64,000 nucleotides of DNA from Paenibacillus sp. MAHUQ-63 (lineage in GTDB: Bacteria > Bacillota > Bacilli > Paenibacillales > NBRC-103111). Both the position numbers and the translations under genes were made by a program. Below are positions 16,035 to 23,962 of this stretch, one piece after another. Location of the stretch: assembly GCF_028765165.1 (NCBI RefSeq), contig NZ_JARADB010000007.1, positions 186,001 to 250,000 of the forward strand, written 5' to 3'. How positions within the stretch are numbered: the first letter of the stretch is position 1; every line of letters starts with the position of its first letter. The notes under the pieces are model-generated. The model searched no databases, was not told the DNA's origin, and worked only from the letters and a program-made list of their open reading frames with translations.

Positions 16035-16109
16035 GATATGTGGCTTGTCTTTTGTCAGAACATGTCGGAATGTTTTATGAAATTTGTTGAGGGGGGAATT
16101 GGTTACATT

Positions 16110-16763
16110 ATGGGTAATTCGTATTACTTTCGAAAGATCCACTCATTGCTAGGTGTCATTCCGGTGGGCTTCTTCCTTATTGAGCATTTGCTCACTAACT
16201 ATGAAGCAACCAAGGGTCCCGAAGCGTTCGTGGATCAAATCAACTGGCTGAACGGTCTGCCGCTGGTCTTGCTCATGGAAATCGTGGGGATCTGGTTACC
16301 GCTTCTTTATCATGCCGTTTATGGACTTTATGTAGCCTATCAAGCACGCAATAACGTGTCCAACTACGGATATTTCCGCAACGTTATGTTCATGCTTCAA
16401 CGGGTTACGGGCGTCATCACGTTCCTGTTCGTTGCTTGGCATTTCTTCGAGACTCGTCTGCAAGTTGCTTTCGGCAATGTGGCGCACGAGAATCTCGGTG
16501 TGACGATGCATGGTATCGCAACGAATCCTGTGATGTTCACGATCTATGTGATCGGTATCGTTTCTGCGACCTTCCATTTCTGCAACGGTTTGTGGTCGTT
16601 CTTCGTTTCCTGGGGTATCACGGTTGGACCGCGCGCACAGCGTTATTCCTCCATCATTTGGATGGTGCTGTTCGTCGTTATGTCCATCATGTTTATTATG
16701 TCGTTGGCAGCATTTACAGATACGCAATTTCAGGTTCCGGTAGAAGCACAAGCGGGGCACTAA
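16110..16763 (+). CDS. sdhC: Succinate dehydrogenase cytochrome b558 subunit
   Basis: A 217-residue integral membrane protein with five predicted membrane helices, of the Bacillus SdhC type that carries two b-type haems and passes electrons to menaquinone. Candidate haem histidines occur in RKIHSLLG, LIEHLL, LYHAVYG and VAWHFFE. The ATG at 16110 follows a GAGGGGGG ribosome site; the frame runs open to 16017 but no better start is seen. It is the first gene of sdhCAB. The G-run of its ribosome site complements the C-rich 5' end of the small-RNA candidates in this window. Confidence 0.95.
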   Translation: MGNSYYFRKIHSLLGVIPVGFFLIEHLLTNYEATKGPEAFVDQINWLNGLPLVLLMEIVGIWLPLLYHAVYGLYVAYQARNNVSNYGYFRNVMFMLQRVTGVITFLFVAWHFFETRLQVAFGNVAHENLGVTMHGIATNPVMFTIYVIGIVSATFHFCNGLWSFFVSWGITVGPRAQRYSSIIWMVLFVVMSIMFIMSLAAFTDTQFQVPVEAQAGH

Positions 16764-16779
16764 GGGAGGGTGAACAGAA

Positions 16780-18543
16780 GTGGCTAATTCGAAAATCATC
16801 GTCGTCGGCGGAGGCCTTGCGGGACTCATGGCGACAATTAAAGCAGCGGAAGCCGGAGTTCACGTTCAATTGTTCTCCTTGGTTCCTGTGAAACGTTCCC
16901 ACTCCGTATGCGCGCAAGGCGGCATTAACGGTGCGGTGAATACCAAAGGTGAAGGTGACTCCACTTGGGAGCACTTTGACGATACTGTTTACGGCGGAGA
17001 CTTCCTTGCGAATCAACCGCCAGTCAAAGCATTATGCGATGCCGCTCCAGGCATCATTCACTTGATGGACCGGATGGGCGTTATGTTCAACCGTACGCCA
17101 GAGGGTCTGCTGGACTTCCGCCGTTTCGGCGGTACTAAATATCACCGTACAGCCTTCGCAGGCGCAACGACAGGGCAGCAGCTCTTGTACGCACTTGACG
17201 AGCAAGTACGCCGCTGGGAAACAGCGGGTCTCGTGACGAAGTTCGAGCATTGGGAATTCCTGGGCTCTGTTATCGATGAAGCCGGCGTATGCCGCGGTAT
17301 CGCCGCGCAAGATCTGCGCAGCATGGAAATTCAAACGTTCCCGGCTGATGCGGTTATTTTGGCGACAGGCGGTCCTGGCATTATCTTCGGTAAAACGACG
17401 AACTCGGTCATCAACACGGGTACGGCGGCAAGTGCCGTTTACCAACAAGGCGTTAAATATGCGAACGGCGAGATGATTCAAATTCACCCGACGGCGATCC
17501 CGGGCGACGACAAGCTTCGCTTGATGTCCGAATCCGCGCGCGGTGAAGGCGGTCGGATCTGGACATATAAAGACGGGAAGCCTTGGTACTTCCTCGAAGA
17601 GAAATATCCGGCGTACGGAAACCTCGTGCCTCGTGATATCGCAACGCGCGAAATTTTCTCCGTATGTATCGATCAGAAGCTGGGCATCAACGGCGAGAAC
17701 ATGGTTTACCTCGATCTTTCCCATAAAGATCCGAAGGAGCTTGATATCAAGCTCGGCGGTATCATGGAAATTTACGAGAAATTCATGGGCGACGACCCGC
17801 GCAAAATTCCGATGAAGATTTTCCCAGCCGTTCATTACTCCATGGGCGGTATGTGGGTTGACTACAACATGATGACGAACGTCCCGGGCTTGTTCGCTGC
17901 CGGCGAGTGTGAGTACCAGCATCACGGTGCAAACCGTCTGGGTGCGAACTCGCTCGTATCTGCGATCTATGACGGTATGGTGTCCGGTCCCAAAGCGGTT
18001 GAGTACATTCGCGGCCTGGAGAAGCACGCGGACGATACGTCCTCGATCATCTTCGATCGCGAGAAGAAACGCCATCAAGACCGTTACGAAAGCTTGCTTA
18101 AAATGAACAGCGGTACGGAGAACGCCTATGCGCTGCACAAAGAGCTTGGCGATATGATGAACGCGAACATGACCGTTGTTCGTTACAACGATCGTCTGCA
18201 AGAAACAATCAACAAGATTAAAGACATGAAAGAAAGATACAACAACATCAACATTACGGATACGGCTCGTTGGAACAACCAAGGTGTGGCGTTCACTCGC
18301 CAGCTGTGGAACATGTTCGAGCTTGCCGAAGCGATGACTGTCGGCGCCTTGATGCGTAACGAAAGCCGCGGCGCGCACTACAAGCCGGAATTCCCGGATC
18401 GTGACGACGACAATTTCATGAAAACGACGATTGCCGATTGGACGCCGGACGGTCCGAAAATCAGCTATGAAGATATTGATGTATCTTTGATTAAACCGCG
18501 GAAACGCGACTACTCCACGGATAAGAAAAAAGGAGGACATTAA
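16780..18543 (+). CDS. sdhA: Succinate dehydrogenase flavoprotein subunit
   Basis: A 587-residue FAD protein that oxidises succinate to fumarate. The N-terminal dinucleotide-binding motif is IIVVGGGLAGLMATIKAAEAG, shortened here as GGGLAGL. The FAD-linking region reads SHSVCAQGGINGAVN, and the active-site region includes HPTAIPGDDKL and EYQHHGANRLGANSL. Translation starts at GTG, with GGGAGGGTG upstream. The gene lies 16 bases after sdhC and 2 bases before sdhB. Length matches Bacillus SdhA (586). Confidence 0.97.
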   Translation: MANSKIIVVGGGLAGLMATIKAAEAGVHVQLFSLVPVKRSHSVCAQGGINGAVNTKGEGDSTWEHFDDTVYGGDFLANQPPVKALCDAAPGIIHLMDRMGVMFNRTPEGLLDFRRFGGTKYHRTAFAGATTGQQLLYALDEQVRRWETAGLVTKFEHWEFLGSVIDEAGVCRGIAAQDLRSMEIQTFPADAVILATGGPGIIFGKTTNSVINTGTAASAVYQQGVKYANGEMIQIHPTAIPGDDKLRLMSESARGEGGRIWTYKDGKPWYFLEEKYPAYGNLVPRDIATREIFSVCIDQKLGINGENMVYLDLSHKDPKELDIKLGGIMEIYEKFMGDDPRKIPMKIFPAVHYSMGGMWVDYNMMTNVPGLFAAGECEYQHHGANRLGANSLVSAIYDGMVSGPKAVEYIRGLEKHADDTSSIIFDREKKRHQDRYESLLKMNSGTENAYALHKELGDMMNANMTVVRYNDRLQETINKIKDMKERYNNINITDTARWNNQGVAFTRQLWNMFELAEAMTVGALMRNESRGAHYKPEFPDRDDDNFMKTTIADWTPDGPKISYEDIDVSLIKPRKRDYSTDKKKGGH

Positions 18544-18545
18544 TC

Positions 18546-19310
18546 ATGGCTGAGACACAAAGCGCACAAAAAACCGTGAAGTTTATCGTGACTCGTCAAG
18601 AGAGTCCGGATTCCAAACCTTATACCGAGGAATTTGAAATTCCATACCGCCCGAACATGAACGTGATCAGCGGTTTGATGGAAGTTCAACGGAATCCTAA
18701 GAATGCCCGCGGCGAAAAAACGACGCCGGTCTGCTGGGAATCCAACTGTCTGGAGGAAGTGTGCGGCGCCTGCTCCATGGTCATTAACGGCAAACCGCGC
18801 CAAGCTTGCTCGGCGTTGATCGATAAGCTAGAGCAGCCGGTTCGCGTAGCTCCGATGAGTACGTTCCCGGTTATGCGTGACCTTGTCATCGACCGCGGAC
18901 GTATGTTCAACGCATTGAAGAAAGTGAAAGCGTGGGTTCCGATCGACGGTACGTACGATCTCGGTCCTGGACCGCGGATGGCGGAGTCCAAGCGTCAATG
19001 GGCTTACGAGCTTTCCAAATGTATGACATGCGGCGTTTGTCTGGAGTCTTGCCCGAACGTCAATGACAAGAACTCCTTCATCGGACCTGCTGCCATCTCC
19101 CAAGTTCGTTTGTTCAATGCTCATCCGACGGGTGAAATGAACAAAGACGAGCGTTTGGATGCGCTGATGACGGACGGCGGTATCGAAGGCTGCGGTAACT
19201 CGCAGAACTGCGTACGCTCCTGTCCGAAAGGCATTCCGCTCACGACGTCCATTGCGGCGATGAATGCAGATTCGACGAAACATCTGTTCAAGAAATGGTT
19301 AGGCGTGTAA
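18546..19310 (+). CDS. sdhB: Succinate dehydrogenase iron-sulfur subunit
   Basis: A 254-residue protein with three iron-sulfur sites: a 2Fe-2S ferredoxin-type cluster in CWESNCLEEVCGACSMVING, a 4Fe-4S site in CMTCGVCLESCP, and the 3Fe-4S site in CGNSQNCVRSCPKG. It carries electrons from SdhA to the SdhC haems. A strong AAGGAGG ribosome site overlaps the end of sdhA. A terminator closes the operon 18 bases after the stop. Confidence 0.97.
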   Translation: MAETQSAQKTVKFIVTRQESPDSKPYTEEFEIPYRPNMNVISGLMEVQRNPKNARGEKTTPVCWESNCLEEVCGACSMVINGKPRQACSALIDKLEQPVRVAPMSTFPVMRDLVIDRGRMFNALKKVKAWVPIDGTYDLGPGPRMAESKRQWAYELSKCMTCGVCLESCPNVNDKNSFIGPAAISQVRLFNAHPTGEMNKDERLDALMTDGGIEGCGNSQNCVRSCPKGIPLTTSIAAMNADSTKHLFKKWLGV

Positions 19311-19327
19311 GCCGAACTATGAATATA

Positions 19328-19364
19328 GCCCGATACCCTGTGCGCAGGGTGTCGGGCTTTTTTG
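19328..19364 (+). terminator. Intrinsic terminator of sdhCAB
   Basis: A 13-base-pair stem (GCCCGATACCCTG with its complement, one wobble) closes a TGCG tetraloop and is followed by 7 T. Confidence 0.9.
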
Positions 19365-19526
19365 CGGGTTCCGACGGCTGGTTTTCTCCCTTGGACAGAC
19401 GCAAACGTGCGTGCGGTGCAGTGCAGCGCAGTGCAGATCAGTGCAGGTTACTTTCGTGAGGTCCACCTGACCCGGCTAACGGACTCAGACGTCCTTATTT
19501 GATGTTTAATGGTCTGGATGCGAACG

Positions 19527-19660
19527 TAACGGACACCCGTGCGCTTATTTGCCTGTTCGGGAGCAGGTTTGGTCCGGAAAGCGGCAAATAAGGTCACGGG
19601 TGTCCGTTAGCAACGAAACGAGGCGTTTTTCGTGAGGTTAGCGGCTGCTGTGTCCGTTAG
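19527..19660. repeat. CTAACGGACAC-family intergenic hairpin repeat
   Basis: TAACGGACAC at 19527 and GTGTCCGTTA ending at 19609 are the ends of a long hairpin: 15 terminal pairs, a short internal loop, then TTATTTGCC against GGCAAATAA. A further GTGTCCGTTAG lies at 19650-19660 and a diverged TAACGGACTC near 19480. A short GTGCAG-rich tandem run lies just upstream at about 19413-19447. Related copies occur at 30031-30485 and 42378-42561. The rest of 19661-19839 holds nothing I can name. Confidence 0.75.
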
Positions 19661-19839
19661 ATTTATTAAGATGTCGGGAGGCGGCTAACTCCAGATAATT
19701 TTTATATGGATAGCTGACATGATGGAAGTGGAAGTGGATGAATGTATTATTGAGACTCATTTTTTGCAGCGTTTTATGTTATGTTACATTACATATTTTA
19801 GTTGAAAAATGCTTATATAAAATATTGATGTAATATATA

Positions 19840-19868
19840 TTGACATATAACTTGGATGTCAGTATGAT
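19840..19868 (+). promoter_or_regulatory. SigA-type promoter of the riboswitch and ABC operon
   Basis: A perfect TTGACA (19840-19845) and TATGAT (19863-19868) are separated by 17 bases. Transcription would begin near 19875, about 35 bases before the riboswitch core. Confidence 0.8.
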
Positions 19869-19905
19869 AAAGACAAAAGTAAGAGGCGCTAACAACCACA
19901 TAGCA

Positions 19906-20013
19906 AATTGTTTTCTAGGGTTCCGCGGTAGATGAAGGCTGCCGGTCCGGTCCAAGAGAAGACACACGGCGGAGAAGGTCGCCGTGCACACGGAGGGACA
20001 AAAGCCCGGGAGG
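19906..20013 (+). promoter_or_regulatory. Guanidine-I (ykkC/yxkD) riboswitch
   Basis: The conserved blocks of the class appear in order: CTAGGGTTCCGCGG (19915-19928), CCGGTCCAAGAGAAGACACACG (19952 onward, shown here only by its core GGTCCAAGAG), and ACACGGAGGGACAAAAGCCCGG ending near 20009 (core GGGACAAAAGCCC). These match the ykkC-I aptamer that binds guanidinium, not the ppGpp or PRPP variants as far as I can judge by eye. The last block overlaps the left arm of a terminator, so ligand binding should compete with termination and turn on the ABC transporter genes downstream. Confidence 0.88.
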
Positions 20014-20050
20014 ATATCAGAACATGATATCGTTCCGGGTTTTTCTTTTT
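20005..20050 (+). terminator. Riboswitch-controlled intrinsic terminator
   Basis: CCCGG pairs with CCGGG around an inner GATATCA/TGATATC stem, followed by TTTTTCTTTTT. The CCCGG arm is also the 3' strand of the aptamer's conserved AAAAGCCCGGGAG, so aptamer and terminator are mutually exclusive. Confidence 0.85.
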
Positions 20051-20079
20051 ATCAATGTAAAGGGAGAGGGAGAATCCGA

Positions 20080-21105
20080 ATGAGACAAAAAATGATAGTT
20101 CTGATGATGGCGTTGTTATTGGCGTTAACGGTAGTGAGCGGCTGCACGAGCAAAGAGGCGGCCAGCGGGGCGGCGGGCGGCGGCGGTAACCAACCGATTA
20201 AATTGGCGCTCAGTCCATGGCCTGGCTGGTTTGTCTGGTACTTGGTCAAAGAGAAAGGCTTCTTCGAGAAGAACGGTGTGAATGTAGATTTGGTATGGTT
20301 CCCTGTGTATAGCGATTCCTTATCCGCGCTTGCTTCCGGGAAAGTCGATGCGAACAGCCAAACGTTAAGCGATACGCTGGCTCCGGCGAGCAAGGGCATT
20401 CCGCTCAAAGCCGTATTGGTGAACGATAACTCCAACGGCGGGGACGGCATCGTCGTGAAGCCCGGCATTAACTCTCTGAAGGAACTCAAAGGGAAGAAAG
20501 TGGCGACAGAGCTGGGGACCGTCGATCATCTCCTGATGCTGACCGCCCTTGAGAAAGAAGGTCTTGCGGAGAAGGACGTCGCTTACACGAACATGACAGT
20601 AAACGATGCAGGTCCGGCATTTATTTCAGGCAACTTGGACGGAGCTGTGCTATGGGAGCCGTTCTTGAGCAAAGCGATTGCGGAAGGCAAGGGCAAGCTG
20701 CTCTTCTCCTCCAAGGATACGCCGGGTCTTATTCCCGATCTGCTCGTCTTCAAAGAAGAGATTACGAAGAACCGCCCGGACGATGTGAAGAAAATTTTGC
20801 ACGCCTGGTTCGATGCTCTGGACTACTGGCAAGCGAATCCGGAAGAGTCTTTGCAGATTATGGCCAAAGCGGCGGAGACGCCGTTGGATGAATATAAGGC
20901 CGGTGTAAACAGCGTGAAGATTTTCCAACTGGAAGATAATATCAAGGCTTTCCAGAAAGGTGAGACTTACAGCTCCCTTCATTACACTTCGCAGAAAACA
21001 GCCGAGTTCTTGAAAGGCTTGGAGATGCTGTCGACCATTCCGAAGGCGGAGAGCTTCCTGGACGGACATTTCGTTGAGGAAGTGCAGAAGGAGCGCAAGA
21101 AATAA
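20080..21105 (+). CDS. NitT/TauT-type ABC transporter substrate-binding lipoprotein (guanidine riboswitch-linked)
   Basis: A 341-residue lipoprotein: signal peptide ending in a VVSGC lipobox (C22), then an SsuA/THI5-like periplasmic-binding fold (LALSPWPGWFVWYLVKEKG, FISGNLDGAVLWEPF). It sits outside the membrane and delivers ligand to the permease. The ATG at 20080 has AAGGGAGAGGGAG upstream; an open frame back to 19984 runs through the riboswitch and is not used. Sulfonate- and nitrate-type transporters of this family are known in guanidine-I riboswitch regulons, so guanidine or a guanidine-containing compound is the likely ligand. Confidence 0.9.
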   Translation: MRQKMIVLMMALLLALTVVSGCTSKEAASGAAGGGGNQPIKLALSPWPGWFVWYLVKEKGFFEKNGVNVDLVWFPVYSDSLSALASGKVDANSQTLSDTLAPASKGIPLKAVLVNDNSNGGDGIVVKPGINSLKELKGKKVATELGTVDHLLMLTALEKEGLAEKDVAYTNMTVNDAGPAFISGNLDGAVLWEPFLSKAIAEGKGKLLFSSKDTPGLIPDLLVFKEEITKNRPDDVKKILHAWFDALDYWQANPEESLQIMAKAAETPLDEYKAGVNSVKIFQLEDNIKAFQKGETYSSLHYTSQKTAEFLKGLEMLSTIPKAESFLDGHFVEEVQKERKK

Positions 21106-21124
21106 AAGGCGAGTGAGGTGCTCT

Positions 21125-21943
21125 ATGGAGACGACTATGAAAAAAAGACGCAAACCCGCGTTATTCGCCATACGGGGTGACATTAAGCGCAGCACCTACG
21201 TATCGGGCATCGTATTGACGGTTGCCTTGGCGATCGTGTTCTGGAGCGTGCTCAGTTATGGCAGCTTCGTTAACCGCGCATTTCTGCCGACACCCGATGC
21301 CGTCCTTCGCCAGTTAGCCATTCAGCTGCAGAGCTCGGTGTTCTGGCATCATGTCGGCATCAGCATCTTCCGGGTGGGAGCCGGCTTCCTGCTCGCTTGC
21401 TTGCTCGGTATTCCGCTCGGGATTCTTGCGGGGACGTTCCGGTACGCCGAAGCGCTGCTTGTTCCGCCGACGGAGTTCATCCGGTACATGCCGGCTACCG
21501 CTTTTATTCCGCTGATCATGGTATGGGCGGGGATCGGGGAATGGGCGAAAGTGATCGTCATCTTCATCGGGTGCTTTTTCCAGCTCATGCTGATGGTGGC
21601 GGATAATACGCGTTCGGTATCCAATGATTTGCTGCAAACATCGTACACGTTAGGAGCGAACCGCTGGCAAGCCATTGAGAAGGTGCTGATCCCTGCACTG
21701 CTGCCGGATCTAATGAATACGCTGCGGTTAATTATCGGCTGGGCTTGGACTTATCTGGTTGTGGCGGAGCTGGTAGCGGCCAGCAGCGGGTTGGGCTTCT
21801 CCATTATGAAGGCGCAGCGGTTTCTCAATACGGATCAAATTTTTGTCGGCATTCTTGTCATCGGCCTGCTTGGTCTGCTGACGGATCGCTCATTCGCATA
21901 TTGCCACCGCAGATTTTTCCCATGGTTGGAAGGAGGCCGTTAA
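21125..21943 (+). CDS. NitT/TauT-type ABC transporter permease
   Basis: A 272-residue permease with about six membrane segments, of the SsuC/TauC type. The EAA-like coupling loop reads TSYTLGANRWQAIEKVLIPALLP, shortened here as TLGANRWQAIEKV. The ATG at 21125 follows GAGTGAGGTG; the frame begins earlier inside the preceding gene. It lies 19 bases after the binding protein and 1 base before the ATPase, so the three genes form one operon under the guanidine riboswitch. Confidence 0.92.
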   Translation: METTMKKRRKPALFAIRGDIKRSTYVSGIVLTVALAIVFWSVLSYGSFVNRAFLPTPDAVLRQLAIQLQSSVFWHHVGISIFRVGAGFLLACLLGIPLGILAGTFRYAEALLVPPTEFIRYMPATAFIPLIMVWAGIGEWAKVIVIFIGCFFQLMLMVADNTRSVSNDLLQTSYTLGANRWQAIEKVLIPALLPDLMNTLRLIIGWAWTYLVVAELVAASSGLGFSIMKAQRFLNTDQIFVGILVIGLLGLLTDRSFAYCHRRFFPWLEGGR

Positions 21944-21944
21944 C

Positions 21945-22754
21945 ATGATGCATGCATTACGAGTGGAAGCTTCTATGGACCAAGTTACGGCGGAGACCAA
22001 GATTAAAGCTGTCGACGTCTCCAAAGTCTACAGCACGAAGAAATCGCAGTTCGTTGCGCTCGACAGCGTATCCTTTCATATAAACGCTCATGAGTTTGTC
22101 AGCTTCGTCGGCCCTTCCGGCTGCGGCAAATCCTCCCTCCTGCGCATACTTGCAGGCTTGGAAACGATGACGAGCGGAACGCTCACCGTCTCAGGCCACG
22201 ATATTGACGGACCCGGCGCCGACCGCGGGATGGTATTTCAGTCGTATACGCTGTTCCCATGGCTGTCAGTAAGGGAGAACATTGAGTTCGGCTTGACGTT
22301 GAAAGGTGTGCCCCTATTCGAGAAGAGGGCGATCGCCGATCACTTCATGGAGATGGTCGGTCTGCAGAAGTTCGCCCGCTCGCTGCCTAAGGAGCTCTCC
22401 GGAGGCATGAAGCAGCGGGTGGCCATTGCGCGTGCGCTGGCGAATAACCCGGAGGTGCTCCTGATGGATGAGCCTTTCGGGGCACTCGATCCGCAGACCA
22501 AGAACGCGATGCAGGAGCTGCTGCTGCGCATCTGGGAGAAGGAGAAGACGACCGTCGTCTTCATCACGCACGATATCGAGGAGGCGATCTTCCTCTCTCA
22601 GCGCGTCTATGTGATGCAGGCGCATCCCGGTACGATTCGCAAGGAGATCGTCATTCCCCGCGGGCTGCGGGACGTGGAGGACGTGAAAGATTCCGATGCC
22701 TTCCTCAAATTGAAGAAGCAGATCATTTCCTTGATCGGGCATCACGAGGAATGA
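21945..22754 (+). CDS. NitT/TauT-type ABC transporter ATP-binding protein
   Basis: A 269-residue ATPase: Walker A GPSGCGKSSLL, Q-loop VFQSYTLFPW, signature LSGGMKQRVAIARAL, Walker B VLLMDEPFGALD and H-loop ITHD. It energises the permease upstream. AAGGAGG precedes the ATG. A second in-frame ATG (residue 11) is possible. Last gene of the riboswitch operon; the next gene has its own promoter. Confidence 0.94.
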   Translation: MMHALRVEASMDQVTAETKIKAVDVSKVYSTKKSQFVALDSVSFHINAHEFVSFVGPSGCGKSSLLRILAGLETMTSGTLTVSGHDIDGPGADRGMVFQSYTLFPWLSVRENIEFGLTLKGVPLFEKRAIADHFMEMVGLQKFARSLPKELSGGMKQRVAIARALANNPEVLLMDEPFGALDPQTKNAMQELLLRIWEKEKTTVVFITHDIEEAIFLSQRVYVMQAHPGTIRKEIVIPRGLRDVEDVKDSDAFLKLKKQIISLIGHHEE

Positions 22755-22792
22755 AAACGGACTTGATCTGTGGGATAGAAAGTGAACCTTCA

Positions 22793-22822
22793 TTGACGAG
22801 CGCTTGACTTCTCCGATAAAAT
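22793..22822 (+). promoter_or_regulatory. Putative promoter of the LacI-family gene
   Basis: TTGACG (22793-22798) and TAAAAT (22817-22822), 18 bases apart, lie in the 101-base gap before the regulator gene. Confidence 0.45.
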
Positions 22823-22855
22823 GAGTGAAAGCGTCAGAAGGATGAGGGAAGTCTA

Positions 22856-23914
22856 GTGAACAAAAATAAACAGCCCACGATCATCGATGTGGCTTCGGAG
22901 GCCGGCGTCTCGATTGCCACGGTTTCGAATGTAATTAACCGCCGGAAAGTGCCGATGGCACCCGAGACGATCCGCAAAGTAGAAGAAGCGGTAGCTCGTC
23001 TGGGTTACCGGCGCAATGTGATGGCAACCAATTTGAGCCGTCGCAGATCCTATGAGCTGGGGTTGATCATTCCGCATTTCGGCGGCTATTATGGCCGGTT
23101 TGCGGAGCAGCTGGAGCAGAAGGTGCATCAGTACGGCTATCACTTATCGGTCTTCTCAGCCGCGGGCATGGACCCGGAGATCGAGCAGCGGCATCTGGAG
23201 CACTTGCTGCAGCGAAGAGTCGACGGCTTGGTCAGCCATGGTTTGGCGATGAGCATGCATTCGACGCAGCAGTTGGTCGGCGAGGGCACGCCGCTCGTCA
23301 TCTTCAACGGCTGGGGGTGGCCGAGCGATATCGTCAAGCTGGCGGTCAATTTGGATTTTGCGAAAGCTTCCTCCGAAGCGGTGCGGCACTTCCTCGATAA
23401 AGGCTGCCGCTCTGTCATTTATGCCGGTAGACGCATGGGGATGGGCGCTAACGAGCAGCGTATCCAGGGATTCCTGGGCGGCCTCGGCGAGCGGGAGGAT
23501 GAGGTGGTGCATGCCCTTTTGGATGCAGGTGAGCTTGGCGTTGCCGGTATTCTGGATGAAGCGCTGCGCTTGAGCGGTGATAGACGGCCTATCGGTATTT
23601 ATACGTTTAATGATGCGATGGCGTTAGAAATATTGGCGGTATGCCACGAACGGGGAATCCGCGTGCCGGAGGACGTACAGCTGATCGGCATGGACAATGA
23701 GCTGTATTCCAAGGCCAGCTTCCCGTCTATAACGAGCTTCGAGATGCCGGTTGATTTGCAAACGAGCTTGGTCGCAGCCTTTCTTATGCGAGATATTGGG
23801 GAAGAGTTGGACGAGACGAACTCACAGCTGCTGGATGCTTACTTGCCCCATGTTGCTGGACATGAGCTTCTTATAGATTTGGAAATGATCGTGCGGAAGT
23901 CGACCGGACAATGA
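22856..23914 (+). CDS. LacI-family transcriptional regulator
   Basis: A 352-residue regulator starting at GTG, with GATGAGGG upstream. The LacI helix-turn-helix and hinge are typical: TIIDVASEAGVSIATVSNVI, then AVARLGYRRNVMA. The sugar-binding-protein-like effector domain follows from residue 60 (YELGLIIPHFGG). It follows the guanidine-linked ABC genes in the same direction but has its own promoter, so a link to that operon is not assured. No palindromic operator with a central CG was found nearby. Effector unknown. Confidence 0.88.
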   Translation: MNKNKQPTIIDVASEAGVSIATVSNVINRRKVPMAPETIRKVEEAVARLGYRRNVMATNLSRRRSYELGLIIPHFGGYYGRFAEQLEQKVHQYGYHLSVFSAAGMDPEIEQRHLEHLLQRRVDGLVSHGLAMSMHSTQQLVGEGTPLVIFNGWGWPSDIVKLAVNLDFAKASSEAVRHFLDKGCRSVIYAGRRMGMGANEQRIQGFLGGLGEREDEVVHALLDAGELGVAGILDEALRLSGDRRPIGIYTFNDAMALEILAVCHERGIRVPEDVQLIGMDNELYSKASFPSITSFEMPVDLQTSLVAAFLMRDIGEELDETNSQLLDAYLPHVAGHELLIDLEMIVRKSTGQ

Positions 23915-23919
23915 TATAG

Positions 23920-23962
23920 AAAGACCATGGACCGCTCGGCGGAGGGATCCATGGTCTTTTTT
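23920..23962. terminator. Bidirectional intrinsic terminator
   Basis: AAAGACCATGGA and TCCATGGTCTTT form a 12-base-pair stem ending in T on the forward strand and preceded by A-rich sequence. It lies between the convergent LacI and CzcD-like genes and can serve both. Confidence 0.85.

Noticed and set aside
17032..18540. 502-residue open frame antisense to sdhA
   Set aside because: Shadow of a strongly conserved gene, no ribosome site and no recognisable domain.
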